Positions 59,929 through 64,000 of a stretch of 64,000 nt of DNA are shown piece after piece. The stretch comes from Streptomyces shenzhenensis. GTDB taxonomy: Bacteria; Actinomycetota; Actinomycetes; Streptomycetales; Streptomycetaceae. Under the pieces are notes generated by a model that did not search any database, was not told where the DNA came from, and saw only the letters and a program-made list of their open reading frames with translations. Each line of letters opens with the position of its first letter. Position 1 is the stretch's first letter. The translations under genes were made by a program, and so were the position numbers. The stretch is from contig NZ_PENI01000025.1 in assembly GCF_003688995.1 (NCBI RefSeq), forward strand, positions 62,001 through 126,000, in the 5' to 3' direction.

Positions 59929-60560
59929 TCGGCCAGGGCGACGTAGAGCGGGCTGCCCAGCAGCACCGACATCTCCCGCTCCGGATACAACTCGGGGTAG
60001 GGGCACGGTCCGTGGAGCATCCGCTTCGCCACGAACTCCACCAGTTGCGCCGGGCCGCGCAGTTGCGAGTTGGCCCGCACGACCGTGCCCAGCGCGTCAG
60101 GACCGGCGGCGTCCTCGGCGGTCAGGGCGGCCAACTGGTGCAGCAGGGTGGGCAGGAGCGAACCGCTCAGCCGGGGCCCGGCCGTCGCCTCGGCCGGGGG
60201 CGTGCTCAGGACGTGCCCCGTCGAGCCCCCGAGCCCGACGATCGTCCGGTCGGTGTGCCCACCGAAGTACACGGTGTCCTCGTCGGCGACGGGCCCCCAC
60301 TGCATCGGCAGCACCCCGTGCACATACTGACCGGGTTCGTCCACGTCGCCCAGGTCGCCGTGGTCGGCGAGATGGTGCAGCACCCGCTCCAGGCGCGCGA
60401 AGCGGTCCGGGCTCGTGCTCTCGACGCTGTGCCGGGCGCCGACCATCTTCAGGCCCAGGCTCACCTCCGTGACATGCTTGCGCGCCCACTTCGGGTCGAT
60501 CTGGGACAGCAGCATGTCGACCTTGGTGTCGCTCACGTACAGGTAATAGCGGAAGGCCAC
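59925..60560 (-). CDS. DUF7019 (SAVMC3_10250)-like protein
   Basis: The product is about 211 residues. GTG 60560 has GAGAGGGG upstream; the open frame extends to 60638 without a start signal. The N-terminus AFRYYLYVSDTKVDMLLSQI is the hallmark of a Streptomyces family I know as DUF7019 or SAVMC3_10250; the rest fits (VESTSPDRFARLERVLHHLA, GVLPMQWGPVADEDTVYFGG, TIVGLGGSTGHVLST). Members often lie near regulators or kinases; no biochemical function is known to me. It is soluble with no signal. Here it is the first gene of a two-gene operon beside two Ser/Thr kinases. Confidence 0.78.
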   Translation of the reverse strand: MAFRYYLYVSDTKVDMLLSQIDPKWARKHVTEVSLGLKMVGARHSVESTSPDRFARLERVLHHLADHGDLGDVDEPGQYVHGVLPMQWGPVADEDTVYFGGHTDRTIVGLGGSTGHVLSTPPAEATAGPRLSGSLLPTLLHQLAALTAEDAAGPDALGTVVRANSQLRGPAQLVEFVAKRMLHGPCPYPELYPEREMSVLLGSPLYVALAE

Positions 60561-60634
60561 GTCCGCCCCTCTCCCCGTGCCGGCGCTCCCGATGCTACCG
60601 CCGGGCCGTCTTCCGAACCGGCGGACCGCGGGGT

Positions 60635-62023
60635 TCACGCGGCCCGGCGGCGTCGCACCGCCCGCCGTGTCACCGTGGGCACGAGCCCCGCGCCGACGCT
60701 GACCACGACCGCGGACGCGGCCAGCAGGGTCGACCGCCAGGGCCAGGCCGCGCCGGTGAGGGCGAGATGCGACGACGGGTACTCGGAGAACTTCGCCGTG
60801 ACCAGTGCCGTACGGCGGTCGCCGTGCTCGGCGAGGTCACGCAGGACGGGGTCGAACCCGAACTCCCCGGCGCGCCTGCCCCCGTCGGGCAGTTCCACGG
60901 CCAGCCGGTTGCGCCGCGCCCAGGCGCGCAGCGGTTCGCCGACCGCCGCGGAGTCCGCCACGCCGGGGACGACGAAGCGCTCGACTCCGCGGGAGTCGCC
61001 GTCCGCCGCCTCGGTGACCAGGACGAGACCGTGGCGGGTGGTGACGGCGGCGTGGGCGCCGAGCACCACCGTCCGTGCCGCGAAGGACACACCGCCGTAG
61101 CCCTCGAAGGCCGCGGCGGCGTCGATCTCGTCGACCCCGTCGACCAGACCGATGCCCACCGTCGGCCGCAGCCAGGGGAACGCCGCGTTCAGCGCGTACG
61201 GCAGGTCGCCGACGGCGAGGTGGTGGACGGGGATCGCGGTCGGCCCGTCCGGTGTCCAGCCCGGATACGACAGCCCCTTCCCGATCCGTGCGGCCTCGTC
61301 CTTGCCCGCCAGTTCCTCCACCGTCCGCAGCGCACCGACGGTGCCCGAGGTGACGCCCGCGGTGGTGGTGACCCGGCCGTCCTCGACGTACCGCCGGCCT
61401 CGCTGCCAGTGCACCCGGGGGTAATCGCGCTTCAGGGAGCCGATGTTGGACCAGAACGATGTCGCGTCACGGCCGTCCAGCAGACCGGAGGCCGCCAGCA
61501 GTTCCGAGCCGGCGCAGACCCCCAGAACGCGCGCGCCCTTGCGGTGGCGTTCGACGATCCACTGACGGAGCCGGGACTCCTTGGCGTCGGCCGGGTCGGT
61601 CACGGCGGGCACGATCACCACATCGGGCTCGGGCAGCGCACCGTCGGCCACCTCCGCCAGGGTGTGGTCGGGAAGCAGGTGCGCCCCGCCGGACAGCGGG
61701 GAGACCCGCCGTTCGGCCGCCACCGTGTACACGAAGAACCGCTCGGACTCGGCGAACACCTGGTACGGCGCGAGGACGTCGGTGGCCACCGAGCCCTGAT
61801 TGCTGACCGCCACCGCCACCGTGATCCGGTCCTCGGGCACCGCCCGCGCGGCCGGCCGGACCTGACCGCCGGAACCGGCGGGGGCGGGTGCGAAGCTGTC
61901 GGCCATGGACGCGGTCACCCCGGCGAAGGCGATCCCCGCGAAGGTCACCACGGACAGCGCCGTGCCCAGGAGGACCCAGCCGCCACGGCGGATCACCCGG
62001 CTTCGCTTGCTCGATCCGGACAA
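60635..62023 (-). CDS. Membrane-tethered, extracytoplasmic DJ-1/PfpI-family protein
   Basis: The product has 462 residues; TTG 62023 has GGAGG 6 bases upstream. An N-terminal hydrophobic helix (GGWVLLGTALSVVTFAGIAF) acts as signal or anchor, and a second helix (STLLAASAVVVSVGAGLVPT) lies at the C-terminus with a basic tail. The first 200 residues of the outer part form a DJ-1/PfpI domain: ITVAVAVSNQGSVATDVLAP, DVVIVPAVTDPADAKESRL, ARVLGVCAGSELLAASGLL with the elbow Cys, and GRVTTTAGVTSGTVGALRTV. The later part (about 240-420) is unlike typical PfpI proteins. It is the same fold as the sensor half of GlxA regulators, and a GlxA-type regulator gene lies just upstream on the same strand, so it may take part in sensing with it. 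Confidence 0.85.
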   Translation of the reverse strand: MSGSSKRSRVIRRGGWVLLGTALSVVTFAGIAFAGVTASMADSFAPAPAGSGGQVRPAARAVPEDRITVAVAVSNQGSVATDVLAPYQVFAESERFFVYTVAAERRVSPLSGGAHLLPDHTLAEVADGALPEPDVVIVPAVTDPADAKESRLRQWIVERHRKGARVLGVCAGSELLAASGLLDGRDATSFWSNIGSLKRDYPRVHWQRGRRYVEDGRVTTTAGVTSGTVGALRTVEELAGKDEAARIGKGLSYPGWTPDGPTAIPVHHLAVGDLPYALNAAFPWLRPTVGIGLVDGVDEIDAAAAFEGYGGVSFAARTVVLGAHAAVTTRHGLVLVTEAADGDSRGVERFVVPGVADSAAVGEPLRAWARRNRLAVELPDGGRRAGEFGFDPVLRDLAEHGDRRTALVTAKFSEYPSSHLALTGAAWPWRSTLLAASAVVVSVGAGLVPTVTRRAVRRRRAA

Positions 62024-62155
62024 GACATACCTCCATCATTCGGGCGTGCGAGGGTAGGGGGCGCATCCCGCGGACTCGTGCGGGATGCCGGAAGAGGGGG
62101 AAGAGAGGGACGGGGAAGGCGCGCGGAACGGCCCTCCCCGAAGAAGGGGCGGGTC

Positions 62156-63136
62156 TCAGCCGGCCGGCCGGAGCCGGGCCCGCAGCTCGGACGGCGAGGC
62201 GCCGAACGCCTCCGTGACCAGGCGGCGCAGCTGACGTGCGTCGCGGAAGCCGCACTGGGCCGCGACCGCCTCCACCGTCAGATCGGTGGCGGCCAGCAGG
62301 GTGCGGGCGCGCTCCAGGCGCAGCTGGCGCTGGTACGCGAGCGGTGTGATCCCGGTGGCCGTGGTGAAGGCCCGGGTCAGGCCGCGCGGGGACAGATGGG
62401 CCACCGCCGCGAGGTCGGTCAGGGTGTGTGCGGCGTCCAGGTGCTGCGCCAGGTGGTCCTGCACTCGGTGTACGGCGGGCCGGACATGGTCGCGGTAGCG
62501 CAGGAACGGGCTGATCTGCGCCGCGTCGCCGTCCCGCCGCAGATAGAGCACGAGTTCGCGGGCCACGGCGGCGACCAGTTCGGGACCGCGGTCGCGTTCG
62601 ACGAGGGACAGCGCGAGGTCGATCCCGGCGGAGATGCCCGCGCTGGTACTGACCCGCCCGTCATGGACGTACAACGCCGCCTCGCGCACCCGCGCGGCCG
62701 GGTACCGCTCGCGCATCGCCGCGGTGAGCTGCCAGTGCGTCGTGCACGCCCGGCCGTCCAGCAGCCCCGCCTCGCCCAGGACGGCGGCGCCGCTGCACAC
62801 CGCCGCCACCCGGGCGCCCGCGTCATGGGCGTCCCGCACCCAGCGCACCGCTGCTTCGGGCACCAGCCGGTCGGATGCGGTCAGCCTCGGCCCCGGGACC
62901 AGCACCAGATCGCCCGCCCCCGCCCGCGTCGCCGCCAGCCTCCCGAGGCCGGCCAGCTCCAGGCCCTGGGCCGAGCGCACCCCGTCGGTCTCCGCGACGT
63001 ACTCCAGCCGGTAGCCGCCGCCCAGATGGGCGGCCGCGTCGAAGACCTGCACCGGACCGCCGAGATCCAGCAGGTTCACTTCGGGGAGCACCAGCACGAC
63101 CACGCGCCCCGTGCCTCCGCTCGTCACATCACTCAC
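62156..63136 (-). CDS. GlxA-family regulator (DJ-1/PfpI plus AraC)
   Basis: The product is about 326 residues. N-terminal DJ-1/PfpI domain (VVVLVLPEVNLLDLGGPVQV, GARVAAVCSGAAVLGEAGLL with elbow Cys, RVSTSAGISAGIDLALSLVE) and C-terminal AraC domain (LTDLAAVAHLSPRGLTRAFT, VEAVAAQCGFRDARQLRRLV). The start could be GTG 63136 or GTG 63127; neither has a strong ribosome binding site. The membrane-tethered DJ-1 protein gene starts 132 bases downstream on the same strand, a likely target or partner. Confidence 0.9.
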   Translation of the reverse strand: MSDVTSGGTGRVVVLVLPEVNLLDLGGPVQVFDAAAHLGGGYRLEYVAETDGVRSAQGLELAGLGRLAATRAGAGDLVLVPGPRLTASDRLVPEAAVRWVRDAHDAGARVAAVCSGAAVLGEAGLLDGRACTTHWQLTAAMRERYPAARVREAALYVHDGRVSTSAGISAGIDLALSLVERDRGPELVAAVARELVLYLRRDGDAAQISPFLRYRDHVRPAVHRVQDHLAQHLDAAHTLTDLAAVAHLSPRGLTRAFTTATGITPLAYQRQLRLERARTLLAATDLTVEAVAAQCGFRDARQLRRLVTEAFGASPSELRARLRPAG

Positions 63137-63221
63137 ACGGACACGGTAGGCAACGGGCCGCGGACCGCGCGAGGGCGGGCAGCGTCGGAGAGCGGACGGA
63201 TCAGGCACTCCTCCAGGACGG

Positions 63222-64000
63222 TCAGTCGACCAGGTTGTGTGCCGTGAAGCCCAGGAGACGGTGTGCCGCCGAGGTGTCCACCGGGGCCGCCCGGCCGGGC
63301 AGCGGGCGGCGGATCCGGGTGGTCGGATGATGGCGGCGCAGGAGTTCCTCCGTGGGCTGGGGGACGATGATGCGCGGCGCGCACACGTGGACGGCGTGGG
63401 CGCCGGGGCCGGGGACCTCCAGGGCCAGCACGGCGGCCCGGGCCGCGTCGTGGACCTCCAGATACGTCCACAGGTCCCGCGCCCCGGCCGCGGGGTCCCG
63501 GGCCAGGCGCGCCGCGTGCGCGCCCAGCCGCTCCTCGAAGCCGCCGACGAACGGGTAGCGAAGACAGACCACGCTCATGGCATGACGCCGCGCCATCATG
63601 GCCGCGGTCAGTTCGTCGGTCTGCTTGGCGAGGCCGTAGGCGTCCGCCACCTGGGACGGAAGCGCCTCGTCGACGGGGACATAGGCGGGGCTCGGCGCCG
63701 CCGCGCCGGTCCAGGGCAGCCCCGTGACACCCCACGAACTGGCGAGGGCGGCCTGCCGTACCCCGGCGCGGCCCGCTTCCTCCAGGACCGTGAAGGTGGC
63801 CTGCGTGTTCGCGGCGAAGACGTCCAGTGGGGTGTGGTGTTCGGGGGTGGGGACGGCGGCCAGGTGGATCACCGCGTCGGCACCGTCGAGGGCCGCCCGC
63901 ACCGCCGTGGCGTCGGCCGCGTCCCCGGCGACCACGAGGCGCGCGGCGAGATCCCCCGGATCCTGAAGGACCAGGGCGTTCGCCTCGATGCCACGCTCGG
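63222..64000 (-). CDS. NAD-dependent epimerase/dehydratase (SDR), 5' end outside window
   Basis: The frame is open to the right edge, so the N-terminus with the GxxGxxG loop lies beyond 64000. Visible residues include ALVLQDPGDLAARLVVAGDA, GADAVIHLAAVPTPEHHTPL, the NTQATFTVLEEA segment, the catalytic YGLAKQ (Tyr-x3-Lys), VVCLRYPFV and a substrate-binding C-terminus ending RLLGFTAHNLVD. This is an extended SDR acting on a sugar nucleotide or related substrate; substrate unknown. It follows the GlxA-type regulator gene in the opposite genomic direction of reading, same strand, 85 bases upstream. Confidence 0.88.
   Translation of the reverse strand, partial: ERGIEANALVLQDPGDLAARLVVAGDAADATAVRAALDGADAVIHLAAVPTPEHHTPLDVFAANTQATFTVLEEAGRAGVRQAALASSWGVTGLPWTGAAAPSPAYVPVDEALPSQVADAYGLAKQTDELTAAMMARRHAMSVVCLRYPFVGGFEERLGAHAARLARDPAAGARDLWTYLEVHDAARAAVLALEVPGPGAHAVHVCAPRIIVPQPTEELLRRHHPTTRIRRPLPGRAAPVDTSAAHRLLGFTAHNLVD

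Overview
The window is chromosomal DNA from a Streptomyces-like actinomycete. It is very GC-rich, with G or C at almost every third codon position. GTG and TTG starts are common, many secreted proteins carry Tat or Sec signals, and typical Streptomyces families are present (gamma-butyrolactone-receptor-like regulators, WYL and GlxA regulators, many TetR proteins). There is no core ribosomal, replication or cell-division block and there are many regulators, transporters and secreted hydrolases, so this looks like accessory (arm-like) chromosome. I saw no rRNA, CRISPR array, integrase or transposase.

Layout. 1-5 kb: two alpha-L-rhamnosidases (GH106-like partial, GH78) for plant or rhamnoside sugars, then a small orphan protein. 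5-7 kb: an aldo/keto reductase divergent from a TetR gene across two near-perfect operators, followed by a duplicated 3' piece of the TetR gene. 7-10.6 kb: an AcoR/MimR-type activator divergent from an amidohydrolase and a DUF59 protein; the last two normally accompany binuclear-iron propane/phenol monooxygenases, but no monooxygenase is present. 10.6-23 kb: a small membrane protein, a HAD phosphatase, two gamma-butyrolactone-receptor-like TetR genes, and secreted enzymes (phosphodiester glycosidase, glycerophosphodiesterase, Tat lipoprotein related to dimethylformamidase, S15/CocE-type hydrolase). 23-31 kb: two MFS exporters, a TetR gene with a shared operator, a truncated alpha/beta hydrolase next to an unrecognised 428-aa protein, an esterase and an NmrA-like protein.

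31.3-31.6 kb holds a strong hairpin and an atypical glycine tRNA whose T-loop reads TGCA instead of TTCR, a feature I associate with tRNAs diverted to cell-wall peptide synthesis. 32-37 kb: a DUF916-like membrane protein and a secreted purple-acid-type phosphatase with a C-terminal WxL-like domain, next to a HupE/UreJ-type membrane protein, together suggesting a surface complex. 38-45 kb: a DeoR/GlpR-like repressor divergent from a tightly coupled operon (APC permease, FGGY kinase, GlpA-like dehydrogenase with [2Fe-2S] domain, second FAD protein). A 25-bp element is repeated in inverted orientation across their shared promoter region.

45-64 kb is signalling-rich: WYL regulator/DinB pair, a GlxA regulator, a STAND ATPase with TPRs facing a GT-B-like protein, a 1227-residue Ser/Thr kinase with two WD40 propellers coupled to an FHA-kinase, a TIGR01777 epimerase, a two-gene DUF7019 operon, a membrane-tethered DJ-1 protein behind a second GlxA-type regulator, and a partial SDR at the right edge. 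The kinase/WD40/STAND block and the orphan monooxygenase-accessory pair are the best candidates for undescribed systems.
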